Shown one piece after another: positions 25,361 to 36,969 of a DNA stretch of 64,000 nucleotides. A program made the translations under genes and the position numbers. This DNA is from Paramacrobiotus metropolitanus. Taxonomy: Eukaryota > Tardigrada > Eutardigrada > Parachela > Macrobiotidae. The stretch spans positions 124,001-188,000 of the forward strand of contig NW_026570243.1 of NCBI RefSeq assembly GCF_019649055.1, given 5' to 3'. Every line of letters begins with the position of its first letter. Position 1 is the first letter of the stretch. The notes beneath the pieces were generated by a model, which was not told the DNA's origin, did no database searches, and saw only the letters and a program-made list of their open reading frames with translations.

Positions 25361-26283
25361 ACGCGCGAGAGCATCTCGCGCTGTGAGTTTTGGCTGCGCG
25401 CAAGAGTTTTCGGACCGAACGAAATTAAAAATAAAAAAGTACAAAGTATTTAGTACTCTGCAGTATATAGTATATGTCATGTCATGACAACCTGTAAATG
25501 CTTTAAAAGTCACCTTTGTACATGAAGGTAAGTATCATAAAGTACGAAAGTACCATAACATCGAACCGGCATTTCGTACACTGCGCTGACCGGCGTTTCT
25601 GTAATAATTAGCCACACAGTGACACGAGTAATTAAGATCAGCGACAAATTCGAATCATACGCTGCGGCTTTGCGCGCTATCGAGGAATGGAGTGAGTCCA
25701 CGCATCAAGTCTTTATAAATCCCGGTGGCAATGCAAAGATTCAAAAACGCACCCACTGCACGACACCTTCCCGTACAGTTCCGTGAAACTGGTATGCAAG
25801 AAAGCCGGCATCTATCGTACCAACGGTGAGGCTCACTTCCGACGAAAAATACTATCACTATCATTATGAAGAGCGACTGTCAAGCAGCTATCCGCCCGAA
25901 GTTGGTCAACGGAATGTTGGAAGTCATCCATGTGCCGGCTGCAGAAGACCACAATTACGAGGTGTCGCAGGCGCTAGCACAGCATTGCCCTGAAAGGAGA
26001 CGGCTTTTCGACACGGAGGAGAAGACCGTGGAGCAGCTGATCCCCAGTCGACGGCAGGTGATGTAATGCCTATAATCCGCCGGCGGGGAATGCCCACCGG
26101 CTTCCGAACGACTGCGGTGTGACTGACTTGATGCCAACTGACTGAAGCTACAATTATAATGCACTATAAACAACTCCAGAGCTGAAATTATGTCGAAATA
26201 TATTAATTATATTCATAAATAGAGGCGCCGAAAAACTCTCGCGCGTAGCCAGAACCCATAGCGCGGGAGTATTCTCGCGTGTA
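25361..26283. mobile_element. Diverged TIR element
   Basis: The left arm (CGCGCTGTGAGTTTTGGCTG then CGCGCAAGAGTTTTCGG) is mirrored on the right (CCGAAAAACTCTCGCGCGTA, GCCAGAACCCATAGCGCG). Arms are about 55 bp and roughly 80% alike by eye. TATTAGCCTGTATA occurs just outside both arms (about 25324 and 26299) as a direct repeat. An open frame at 25866-26066 lies inside but I do not recognise it; it may be a fragment of carried host or transposase sequence. Confidence 0.5.
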
Positions 26284-26427
26284 GACATGACGATTATTAT
26301 ATTAGCCTGTATAAATTGTTTAACAACTGCTTTGATATATTAGCGCTTATGTTTATTGTTACGTATGTTAGGGTAGGTCGTTAGGTATGTTGATTGTAAA
26401 TATTTTCCGATAAAAAATTTTGACTAC

Positions 26428-26841
26428 CTAATTTCCCAGAAATTTTTCGTTTTCATGTGTTTCTTGAGAAGTGGGAAGCAGATAGTTTTTATACTCATTT
26501 AGTAAGTGTGTTCCTTTACCGGTGATATATAAAATTATTGGCCAAAACAGTATATTAGTATTACGGGCATTTCTCATTGGAATTTTAATGACTTTACCTA
26601 CAGTATCGCGCGGTTGTTTAACAACGAAAGCACCGAAAACAGCGTTAAGTGTACCTGTAAAAGTGCATATTATTATTGGTTCAATAACAACATAATTATC
26701 TGTAAATATTATTTGTTGAAAATGAAGTCCCGGGAAAAATACCGAATAAATACAGAGCCACCAAAAAAATCCACATCTTCGGAGCTGTTGTAGGACTCGT
26801 ATCAGTGGATTCAGTGCACGAATAAGTTCACGCCCGGCCAA
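26428..26841 (-). CDS. Possible exon of a multi-pass membrane protein, unrecognised
   Basis: An open frame of up to 137 residues holds an N-terminal NPLIRVLQQLRRCGFFWW and two or three hydrophobic stretches (WLCIYSVFFPGL, IEPIIICTFTGTLNAVF, ILFWPIILYIT). The layout recalls the start of chemoreceptor-type proteins, and a short FxPGL-x2-Q-x2-F motif is shared with the minus-strand frame at 33065-33304. There is no ATG in a good position at the 5' end, so it would be an internal exon. Weak evidence. Confidence 0.2.
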   Translation of the reverse strand: MAGRELIRALNPLIRVLQQLRRCGFFWWLCIYSVFFPGLHFQQIIFTDNYVVIEPIIICTFTGTLNAVFGAFVVKQPRDTVGKVIKIPMRNARNTNILFWPIILYITGKGTHLLNEYKNYLLPTSQETHENEKFLGN

Positions 26842-27504
26842 GTTCTACTGTAGCAGCAGAGGTGGTGCGAGTTGATTTAGTGTAATGAAGACACAAACAA
26901 ATGCGGCGAGCAAAACCAATAGGTACGGCAGTTACTAAATTACGGAATTTGCTTGTATGAGGACGCTGCATATGCTGCTCAGCTTAATGGCTGCCGTACA
27001 AATAATAGGCGTACATTGCTTCATTAAATATAAATACCGCGCATGTTAAAACTATTTGAATGCTTTATCGTTCTTACGCTTGTCAGATGATAGCATTCGA
27101 GCAAATCTATGGTCAAGGTTAACGTCGGCCTATCATATCTCTCCTAATGCCCGCAATTAATTGCAACAAAAGGCCGCTGACGACAGATTGATGGCTCCCG
27201 ATAAAGCATAGTAAATAAGTTAACAGAGACGGTAGTTTGACGTCAATCTGCTAAAACGGTACAGATAGCACATGGCGCATTTTTATTTGAATAATTACAA
27301 AATCGATCAGAGCAGACGCCTCGTGAATAACCATTCGGCGTACAAAATAACCAGGTAATCCGTAATATTTAAATATGGTAAAAAGTGCAATTGCATTGAC
27401 CAGACCACTTTCATTTGCCGAAAAAAGGAGCCCATCAAAACTTTCAGTTTCATGAGAATGCAAATCGTCAGCCGTAAAGACAAACCGACATTAGTCCGCT
27501 CTTT

Positions 27505-27790
27505 TCATCCAAGTGCAGCTATTCGCTTATAAAACTGAACGAATACTGTGCGACATTGCAAGTCAACGGACGCAGCACGAAACGAAACGCCCAATTCACC
27601 CGACTCCACCACGTTCACATTCTCGTCACCCACATTTAATTGACCCTTGGAACATGTGATTCTGGTGGCAAAGTTTGTGTGCCGGATTAACTGGCCGTGC
27701 GCAGCAGCCATAAATGCAAATCTCGCAAATGCTTTCGGCACAGATACGTGCTGTCGGTGATGAATACGGCTTCAACGGCGTCCGTAGTAA
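27505..27790 (-). pseudogene. Broken copy of the last exon of the MAM gene
   Basis: On the minus strand this repeats the end of the terminal exon at 28077-28589: YLCRKHLRDLHLWLLRTA, then after frame changes ATRITCSKGQLNVGDENV, ESGELGVSFRAASVDLQC and TVFVQFYKRIAALG before a stop. Nucleotide identity is high throughout. At least two frame breaks and a missing 5' half mark it as a decayed partial duplication, immediately downstream of its parent. Confidence 0.75.
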
Positions 27791-28076
27791 GAAGAAACAA
27801 TAAGAATATTGTTTGCGCAACGTGAATTGTTATCGATCGTGGTTATCGTCGTTTGTCAATTGTCACTAGGATAAAATACGACAAAAATGCTTTGTGATGA
27901 AATTTAGATACTGTAAAACAATTTAAATGTTCAAATCTGGCGAATGAGCGTGACTGCACTAACTGGAGTACTTTTGTTTGCTCAGAAATCAAAAGTAAAA
28001 AAAAACGGTTCATTATACAGCGAATTAAGGAAGACTATAAATCATTAACGATCGTGGCATATGGGCATCATCTCTG

Positions 28077-31000
28077 TCATTTTTTAGCCAGCGCTGCCAT
28101 TCGCTTCAAAAACTGAACGAAAACCGTGCGGCACTGCAGGTCGACGCTTGCAGCACGAAACACCAGTTCACCCGATTCCACGACGTCCGGATCCTCGTCA
28201 CCCACACTGAACTGACCTTTCGAACATGTGATTCTGGTTGGCAAAGCTGGAGCACCGGATCGACCAGTTGCACCGGCCGTGCGCAGCAGCCAGAAATGCA
28301 GATCTCGTAAATGCTTCCGGCACAGGTACGTGCTGTCGGCAATGAATACGGCTTCCACGGCTTCGGTAGTCTGGAAATCCGTCTCATCCATGTCGATAAA
28401 ACCCTTCTGGCAATGACAGTCTATCGGGGCCGGTTCGTTTGCAGGGACACAGGTTTCCGGTGCGCTTGTTGTCTTCTCATCTGGAGATGGCGTGGTCAAC
28501 AGTTGCGGCACAGTGGTTAGTGTGTTTTCGGCGATGGAAGCAGGATATGTCCCCGAATCGGTCAGCACTGTGGGCAACGTAGAAATCAACTGTGAAGAAC
28601 TTGTTGCTGAAAACGCATCAATAATAATCTTATTTGTAGGTTAGTGGTCGCAAAACATAACACGAACAATACTTATGAAAATTATCATGAATGTACAATG
28701 TACGACAAAAGAGGTTGAACCGATCAGTCGGTCTGCGGTTCAAAATAACCCATAGACTTAAGCATTGATTGCAAGCCAAACGGTTATTCGCACAGATCCT
28801 ATGCTGTGCCTACGAGAAAGCAAACTGGCTAGAATTTCTGTTGTTCGCCATAAACAGCCACAGGTTTAGTATCAAAAAGTTTAAAATTTTTTTCTACACC
28901 TTTTGATATGCAACTAGTATAGCTGCACTTTGATATTCACGGAGCGCGAGCGTCTGAAAGTAGTGAGTAAGCGTCCAAGTTTTAGTGGTGGCGTGTCGTT
29001 GCGAGGTTATTTTGAACCGCGGACCGACTGATCGGTTCAACCTCTTTTTGTCGTACATTGTACAAGCGTTAAGCTTACATGTTTCGAAGCATGAATGCAT
29101 GAATACTTCTGTGAATTATGACTTGAATTTACCATCGTTGGAGCATTCGCCGCGTCGAAGTTCATATTCATCAATGGCAACAGCAGCGAAATAAGGACTG
29201 CTGGCGCCGCGCGCGCGAGAGCGAGCTTGAAAAGCTATCTAAAAATTTGCAACCGTTTTAGTCATACTTTCGTTACAAGATCAGCGTGGTGCGCGCCTCA
29301 CTTGGTATGATCCAGTTGTACGGAAAGAAATGACATTTTCCATCCACACGTCCGTTGCGTTGCCCCTATAACGCACGAGATCATTCCCGTTTCGTGTTAC
29401 AATGATTTCCGCAACCTCGTCGGTTTCAAAATACATCCAAAAACGGATACAATAATCCACAGGCAGAGAATTATCCGCGACGAAAACCCATGGAGTCTTG
29501 ATCGTTCCTTGACGGTCATCGTCAGCGTCCGCGCTTACATCCGCAAATAGAAAGAAGTCACTTTCTAAAAACATAAGAGTACGAGCATCAAAATAAACTA
29601 TGGGGCGTAGTCCACTTTCGCAATAGCCGTTCTTATGGCAGCTGCTGCTGCGCGCGTTTCAGACCGGCGTCTCATATGTGCGCACAAATGGTGAACCATT
29701 GTGACGCACGATACATTTATCTTGCGACGAAATACTGCAGATATACCATATTTATGATCAACTATATTTAAATCTAATTTATGCAAGTTAAAGATCCACT
29801 GACGGGTGTTTTCTGTGCGGTATGGTACAATCCAGGCATCGTCCCCGTCTGTAAAGGTTTGGTGAGCTCGAATCCAGCGAATGACGGTGGAGAGCGAAAC
29901 CGCCGATGCGACAGTCCAGCCACAAAAGTCGACATCGAAACTACAGGACTGCACAATGGGGTTCGAAAGAATGGTTATCGGGTTCGTCGTAGACGTTGCA
30001 GCAAGATGTGGAAGTTTGGGACATTTATCAGCACTGGACACCAAAGTGTGCTGAATGTTGTCAATGGCTATGCCATGCAGTCGGTCAGAGAGCGGCTGGT
30101 TTTGCTCATTCACGATTGCTTCCAGCAGCAACTGAAAGCAAATTAGCTGGTGATGCGGATGTTTGGTTACAGGTTTTTAGCACATCCGGTATGTCATCGT
30201 TATTTTGGTTATTCTGTACAAGAGAATCGTACTTACCGTCCATACTGCTCCGGTATCCAGATAGATTTGGCCTTTTTGCCAGGTGCCAAAATTGTTTTGT
30301 CCCAGGGAGCTCCACACCAACGTGTAGTTCCACTCATTAGCTGCATCAATCAAATTGTACAGCCACACGGTCAGATCCCCAACGTGTTCTTCAGTGATCA
30401 GGTAATCAAACTGCAGGCAAACACTACTTGGCTCATTCCCCTCAACGGGGTCATGACGCAAAATACTCCAGGTTCCAGACGGGGTGGCATCATGAACCGG
30501 TACGTAGAGGAAAACACCGCGATCGACGGAATCGTCAAGACTAGGGAGAGTAGCGGCCGTTCCGAATTCAAAGTCCAGCATTTGTGGGCCGGAAAAATCG
30601 TAATAGTTTTCCCAGCCACACATTCCATGCTCGAAGTCACAATCTATGTAATACTAATCTTTAATTGCAGCGTCTTTAAATCAAATACAATCTTTAATTG
30701 CATCTTTAAACTTATGTAATACAAAACTTCAACTGCATCTTTAAACTTTGGCGTCCAGCTTTAAATATTAATTTTAACAAAGAGGAAGACCGAGTGCTTA
30801 TGTGTGCATCTCTTTACTGCAGTTTAATCCCAGTTTTTAACAAAGGACCGGCCGGCTACGTTAAATGCTCCTGTCCAGGTCAGGGCTTCCTCAAAATAAA
30901 TTTTATATAAACATCATTCAGTATTTGGTCTTGAGATTCCAATACCTTCTCTTCGAAGTAACTATATGACACAATTTCACAATTTTTTTAGGTGTGGCAC

Positions 31001-31128
31001 GGAAGTCCACATTTGGGCCTATAATAAAATTTTCAGTGTAAGCACTTACATATAACCGATGCACGTACCTAAATCGCTTTCTTCTAAATGTAGAGCCACC
31101 GACGCCGGGGCAACGCCATTCAGCATCA
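28077..31128 (-). CDS. MAM-domain extracellular protein (5' end not found)
   Basis: Five exons fit GT-AG and phase: 31128-31069, 30643-30237, 30131-29804, 29564-29302 and 28589-28077 (stop). The first MAM domain starts CDFEHGMCGWENYYDF and continues with PSSVCLQFDYLITEE and HGIAIDNIQHTLV. The second starts CSFDVDFCGWT, has IKTPWVFVADNS and YCIRFWMYFETDE, and is cut short at its C-terminus. A Thr/Pro-rich linker follows, then a cysteine-containing tail (CHCQKGFIDMDE, CRKHLRDLHFWLL, RITCSKGQFSVGDED) that I do not recognise. MAM domains act in cell-surface adhesion or extracellular matrix. An upstream exon with a signal peptide must exist; 31322-31579 is a candidate but not convincing. The intron 29301-28590 holds a foldback element, and a GTCAGT donor is used once. 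Confidence 0.7.
28692..29064. mobile_element. Foldback element in a MAM-gene intron
   Basis: The left arm begins TGTACAATGTACGACAAAAG and the right arm at 29003-29064 is its inverse with about two differences over 58 bp. The centre (about 28755-29000) has no coding capacity. No convincing target duplication is visible at the 28692 and 29064 boundaries, so the true ends may differ by a few bases. Confidence 0.75.
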
Positions 31129-32099
31129 CTGAAAAACGCACAAGCTACATGACCAATAATAATAATTTTGTTCGTAGGTGGTAAGGAACAAATGCCATAC
31201 AGTAGTGCTGTATACATTTGCATACGATTTTTAAATTAACATTTCGAGAACCGAATTCCGGACAGGAGCACCCGCATACACATTTTGTTATTAAAATACA
31301 TCGGATTCTGATTTACAGTTGCTAATTGTTATTATTGAACGATAACGTACTTAACAGAAACAATATACGAGGGTAAGACATTTTCAGGCGTAAGCTGTTT
31401 TGCCACTTTATGCGTGGGAAACTGGTTAAAGCGGCGGCTTGTACGAATTTCCCAAAGCATAAGTGCACAAATACGAACAAGTGTAAAATAGACACCAACC
31501 CAGCTCGGAATACATGTAGTTCGGTCAAAATTTTGAAATCGCTTCTAAACATATGCTGATCATGATATAAATAATGCACGTCGCTGCTGTTCGCTATACC
31601 GCGTAGTTACGGCTTCCCCGGAATTTATCGTCTCGGTTTTATCCATGTTGTTTCAATTGCTTTCCTCTGCAAAGAACAGCGGAGAATCATCTTTTGTAGT
31701 TCCGTATCTTTCACTTGTTTAAGCGGTATCAAGTTCTTATAGCAATCCTCCAGAATTATTTAGCAACGAGTTTAAGAAGTGCAATAGTTTAGATAAAACC
31801 ATTGTACTTTCGAGATAATGACAACAATGTCTTCGGCAAACAGAATTTTCGTGCTCTTGTAGGCTAAGATTGTTCAGACTTAGGTTTTTTATGTGCAGTG
31901 TGTGATGCCTACAAGAATTCTTTGTTGTGTTTGATGAAGTGCAAGGCACAATAGTGTTAAAATATCATTGATCAATAAAAAGTAGTCATTAAGCATCACC
32001 GTACAGTACAGGGTGTTTTCGCGCGCTTGCCATTCGGGACCTGGCAGTGTTATACACGATCAGCTCATACAATGGTAACTACGCATATATATCGGTGAC
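31129..32099. other. Intergenic or upstream MAM-gene region
   Basis: A minus-strand open frame at 31322-31579 includes a hydrophobic stretch (LVSILHLFVFVHLCF) that could be a signal-peptide exon of the MAM gene. The case rests only on hydrophobicity and position. Confidence 0.2.
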
Positions 32100-32705
32100 T
32101 GGCACGGGTGGTACTAATCAGTGTTACTGGTACCGGTAGTGGCACTATGTAATGGTACCGGTAGTGTTAGTAAAAGTGGTAATAGTTATTACTGGTAGTG
32201 GTACTGGTTGCGCTAGTGATATCGCCGCAATGGTACGTAATGGACCACTTATGAATCATTTTTATGTATTTATCATGTTATTGTTAAACGACGGCGTTAC
32301 GTCGGATAAAAATTATATTATGACAGTCAGCTGTATCAGCGCGGAAGTAATCAAAGCACTCGGAAGATTGAAACCACTGCGCCTCTTTCGCTGTTATGGG
32401 AAACCGTCGGTGCCTTGAAATAATACTTGTTAAAGTAAATCGTTATTCGAATCATTTTGTACCAGCCTTGCGGTTCGGTATCCGTTAAGATGTCATATTG
32501 TGTTACTGGCGTAAGTATCACAAGCGTGACCATCACCCGTACCAGTTGCTTTACGTGATACCCCTAACCAGGGCCGTCGCGAGGTCCGAGGGTAGGGGGG
32601 CGAGCCAGCGCCCCCCCCCCCCTCGTGACGGCCCTGCCCCTAATACTGCCAGTACCAGTAGCATTACATAGTATTACTGCCAGTACCAGTAACGTTAATT
32701 AGTAC
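32100..32705. repeat. Degenerate GGTACCGGTAGTG / TACCAGTA inverted repeat region
   Basis: 32100-32215 is rich in GGTACCGGTAGTGG-type units, and 32640-32700 is rich in the complement (CCAGTACCAGTAGC). The two halves face each other, as in a decayed foldback element with simple-repeat arms. A hAT-like MITE sits in the right half (32569-32636). Confidence 0.5.
32569..32636. mobile_element. 68-bp hAT-like MITE
   Basis: The ends CAGGGCCGTCGCGAGG and CCTCGTGACGGCCCTG are inverted repeats. The flanks CCCCTAAC (32561-32568) and CCCCTAAT (32637-32644) are an 8-bp target duplication with one difference. CAGGG tips with an 8-bp TSD are typical of hAT elements. The centre holds G and C runs. Confidence 0.7.
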
Positions 32706-33064
32706 AACCCGATTGGCACTCATTGTATGTACAGAGGGTGATTTCGCAATATGCTTCCAGCACGGACACAAAGTTGCAGTAATTCTCTCCCTTGTTCTTT
32801 CCTTCAATTTTTGTCGCTTAAAAATACTTCAATATGTGCTTTATAATTCATCATTATTTGAATTCGAAAAAAGAAGTAAATGGCACTCAAAAGTGATTTT
32901 AAAGCGGAACGCCCAGTTTCCCAAAGTGGAACAGATTTTTGACGAGGAAATCTTTTTGCCAGTTTCCTTATTTTCTGAAATTTGACACAGACCGTCGCAA
33001 TCGGTGAGGCGCAGATGTAGCTTCTTTATTCGGACGGGAGATACGAAATTCCATGCTGCCACTT

Positions 33065-33304
33065 TTAAATATCGTAATAACAAAAAATCAAAATTTGGTA
33101 AAAAACGGAAACAAATGATGTTTGTTTTCCGAAACTATTTACCGGGACAACAATGCAGCGCATGTAATCCCTCCCAGTGTTAAAACCACCGTAGATGTCT
33201 ATACCAAAAAGTCGCTTAAAAAACTTCTCAGGAAAAACAATCTGGATTTGCAGCCCGGGGAGGAACGCAAGGGGAACAGTCAAAATGGCTATCTTCCAGT
33301 TCAT
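33065..33304 (-). CDS. Possible membrane-protein exon, unrecognised
   Basis: A 79-codon open frame starts at an ATG (MNWKIAILTVPLAFLPGL) with one hydrophobic segment, followed by QIQIVFPEKFFKRLFG. The LPGL-x-Q-x-Q-x-VF pattern loosely resembles the frame at 26428-26841. No splice partner was found. It could equally be chance. Confidence 0.15.
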   Translation of the reverse strand: MNWKIAILTVPLAFLPGLQIQIVFPEKFFKRLFGIDIYGGFNTGRDYMRCIVVPVNSFGKQTSFVSVFYQILIFCYYDI

Positions 33305-34962
33305 GAAACTATCAGGACGTACCAGTGCCTAGAATCTCACGAAGCCAGATGTTTTCTGAAGGCCACATGATGTGACAGTTCACTAAAACCGGCACCCATA
33401 GATTATGAATTGATGACGATTTTTTAGCTAATTTTTAACGGAAAGCATTGGAAAACGTTTTACGAATTGTTACAGTGTTGCGCACAGACCCTTGTCGGTT
33501 TGCAAAATCCCACCGTATTCTAAATTGTTTTCTGTTTCTTAAAGTTAATTTGTTATGATCGCTAAAAGAAAGGGCTTTCAAACTTAACGGCTCTAAGAAT
33601 AAAATATGCACGGAGAGGACGGCAATAAATTCATAAAGAAAGTGGAAGCATATTGCAAAATCACCCTCTGTACAAGTACCTATGTACCAGTACTATGGAT
33701 TATTATGGCTGCATGCGTTGACTTAATAGCTGGACAACATTTTCTTATGTTAATACAGGGTACACTACTCCAACAGTAATACAGTTCAAACAGTTAACGC
33801 AGCACAGTAAATAAACAAATATCAATACGCAAACCACGAGGACATCGCTAATAATATCTGATTCGGCTATTTATTTTTAAGCCACTTCATACAAGGTCAC
33901 GCTGCACCAAGGTCAGTGCTGCACCGCTGTAATTGTACTCTTTTTGCTGCAGAATAAACTACTGTTCTAAATAATTACCTAGAAGCCAATAAACCTTCAT
34001 CCTTAATATTCTTTGACAGTGAATTCGGAACAACTGAGATATCTATATTTGAAGAGGAAAGCCAGCTTTTGATATGCGCTAACTGTGCGCTTGTTATTCT
34101 TGGTAACCACCAAATTTGTGAGTCACAAAAGTAGTTTGAATCGTCACAACGGTGGAGGCCTTTGATACTGAAAGCGAAAAATTAATTATAACATCACTTA
34201 CATCAGTAACAACTTCTAGAACGGAATTACAAAAGCAGTTCTTCCCAATTCTTCCCGATTACAGAAGCAGTTGCAGTTGAAGCATTACTGTAAACTTCCC
34301 TAGTTTATTCATGTCTTCGCAGATAAAAGTTCGGTTTAATTGAGGCGGCGTTCTTGCACTTTATCACGCTGCCAATGCTGTCCTACATTTCAGAATTTAG
34401 GTTCCTGCGTATGTAATTACCTATCTGTATGAAAAAGTGTCTTGTTACATTCTCAAAGACATACCGCGTTTCCGCGGAAGTTGACATTCTGCGAAACCAA
34501 CAGCGTCATAAAACCAGAGTCAATTATCGCTTCTCGTGTTATCCTTGCTGAATACATCAAATTTTCTAACACGTTTCCGTTTGAAGATGACAGCCGCAGC
34601 AGTTTAGGATTTCCCCAGAGCGAAGGCCTATAACTACGCTGTCTCAAACATGTACACCAACATCTCGGCACTGAAATTAATTTTACCATGGTGCTGCCTT
34701 CTTAAATTACCTTCAGTCATTTAGAAGATACCGTAAATAGTAATTATTCGACCTATGTTCCCTGTAAAAGGTCGCTTCCTCAACAGCCGAACAGACCCAG
34801 AGAAGAAGAGACTGCATATCCTTTACGCCACTGGAAAGGAGGCAAATCCTTTTTTCCCAATTCGCAATCTTGCATAGGTGTTAGTGAGTTGTACGATTCT
34901 GCAAGAAAAATCTTTGCCGGACCACTGAAGAAAGAGATTTATTCGTCCTTCATGCAACAGAG
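33305..34962. other. Intergenic, no gene recognised
   Basis: No repeats or coding exons are recognisable. This is the presumed 5' flank of the GPCR at 34963. Confidence 0.25.
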
Positions 34963-35964
34963 ATGTCCGATAATCGATCGTTGGATTTTTCAACAGTCGG
35001 AGTAAATTCCACCCTGATTACGGCAAATACAAGCGAAAACTCTCTTTCTATCGGTTTGCTCAGCTCCTCAATCGTGGCGCTACTGTGTAACTCAGGAGTG
35101 CTAGCTATTCTGGTTCATGGAAGACGACAACAAACACCTTTTGATGTGTACATCATGGCCCTGTTATTGAATAATATTATCTACGTCGGCATAGCCAATC
35201 CCCTACGAATCGTCACCCTGTCAGACACTTCATGGTGGAGTGGACGCGCAACATGCTCGATTACCCTATATTTCAATTATGCCGTCACAGCCTTTACGGT
35301 ACACATTCATCTGCTTGTCAGTGTCGTTCGCGGATGGGCACTGTTTTGGCCGCTATCATATAGAGCGCGCCACACTTCCGCCCTCGCCTGGCTGTTGTGT
35401 TTGTGCATGGTCATTTATTTGCATATTGTACTGCTGCCTGGTGTAATTATGGATGCCATTTATTACCGAATTCCAGCTAATAAAGGGTGCTTGCTGAATT
35501 CTACAGCGCAGCCTACCTGGTACATGTTTATGACCGTTGGTGTCTATGATGTACCCAAGCTGATGATTCTCGCATGTTATCCTGTATTCTTATGGAAGGC
35601 GATACGCCGGAAAACAGTATCCGTTGCTCGAACAGGTGCAGCCAGTAAGACCGGAAGCAGCGGGAGGCAGCCGACAGCCCCATCCCTCCCCCAACCGCAA
35701 GAACGTTCGCGACCGTTTCTGTTGCTGACGTTGCTGACCTTGTGCGCAGCAGTCTGTTGGATTCCGAGCATGGTTTACTTTAAATTACTGGGTTTCATAC
35801 CGCCAGCAAGACTAATATCGTTTCGAATTATGGCAAATACTTTCTTGAGTCTGCAGGCGTTGCTGGATCCGATATTGCTTTGTATAAGTTTTCGCAACCT
35901 GAGCAGCTATTTAGTTGTGTTGTGGAGAAGTTGTAATGAGCGGTTAAGAATGGTCGCAAACTAA
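34963..35964 (+). CDS. Single-exon rhodopsin-type GPCR, tardigrade-type
   Basis: Plasma-membrane receptor of 333 residues, uninterrupted, ligand unknown. The N-terminus carries several N-glycosylation sequons (NRS, NST, NTS). TM1 has LCNSGVLAILVHGRR, TM2 TPFDVYIMALLLNNIIYVG with Asn where class A receptors have Asp, and TM3 ends VSVVRGWALFWPLSYRARH, replacing the DRY box. Loop 2 is LPGVIMDAIYYRIP with GCLLNSTAQPTW, TM6 LCAAVCWIPSMVYF and TM7 LLDPILLCISF in place of NPxxY. The second loop and the W-x6-P-x3-R stretch match, from memory, a receptor family strongly expanded in eutardigrades. Lack of introns contrasts with the GPCR at 1746-5815. A receptor with changed activation motifs may couple weakly or not at all; that is inference. 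Confidence 0.85.
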   Translation: MSDNRSLDFSTVGVNSTLITANTSENSLSIGLLSSSIVALLCNSGVLAILVHGRRQQTPFDVYIMALLLNNIIYVGIANPLRIVTLSDTSWWSGRATCSITLYFNYAVTAFTVHIHLLVSVVRGWALFWPLSYRARHTSALAWLLCLCMVIYLHIVLLPGVIMDAIYYRIPANKGCLLNSTAQPTWYMFMTVGVYDVPKLMILACYPVFLWKAIRRKTVSVARTGAASKTGSSGRQPTAPSLPQPQERSRPFLLLTLLTLCAAVCWIPSMVYFKLLGFIPPARLISFRIMANTFLSLQALLDPILLCISFRNLSSYLVVLWRSCNERLRMVAN

Positions 35965-36950
35965 CAGCCGATGGGATGATCATCAACAGGACTAGAAAAT
36001 GTCGCACCACTGCTAGATTATATCATTCTTGGCTTGATAAAACTGCGCTCATTTTCTGTGTCACTACACTTAGGACGAAGGCTTTGTCGAAAAAACTTTC
36101 GCGCATATCATGCTTTTACCGGGCACCAAATCGATGCCGTGAAGCTTTCGATCGGTAGTCACGGGATTTGTGCCCTTCCTAGTAAAAGCAACCTTCGTCG
36201 TCATAGCTTTTTGTACAGCTGAATTAGATAGAAAACAGGAAACAGCAAATTAAGTTGAAAATCTACCGAAAAATTAGCGTTGCCCATGTACCGTACTGTC
36301 GTGTCAAATTTCTCCTGCCGGATTCTGTAAATATGAACTTCTCAACATGCCGCCAGTAAAACTACAGACCTTCCGGAAAATCCAGAGCATGTTGATTGAA
36401 TTTCAAGGGCTGATTTTTGTGTGCTTGAGCATCATTAAAGTGTACCGTTACATATTAACTTGTTGGCCGAAACTTTTTGGTTTGCTGGTTTTATTGTTGA
36501 GTGTCATCAACCATCTTACCAGTCACACTGCCCTATGTTTGCTGTTTTAATTTACACCCTAGCGTAAAAAAGATTATCAGCCTAGCGTAAACAAGATTTA
36601 AAATGTAATCATCATTATAGAATGTTCATGATTGTCGTGCCGCTGGCCATACCAAAAGACAGGACTTGCTGCTGATGCCAACAGTTACAAACCGCATTAG
36701 CAAACCGCCAACGTCAGTGTGTTTCTGCAGTTCTTGCACGGTACATAATACAGCTAACGTTCGCAAGTTCTTTCCTTGCAAATCACTTGAATCCCGCCGT
36801 AAAATTAAAGGATATAGATTAACGCTTTTAATATTTCGATGTTAATCAGTACGGTACAATGATACAAACAACGCCAACAACGAACAGTATAACAGTACCG
36901 TGACGAACAGCACGGATGCCTGCGGATTTCGCATACTGGATCACACTTTG
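35965..36950. other. Intergenic, no gene recognised
   Basis: Short open frames only, such as 36347-36550 with a hydrophobic C-terminal part; none has a family signature. Confidence 0.25.
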
Positions 36951-36969
36951 ATCGCGCAGCATCCGGTTA

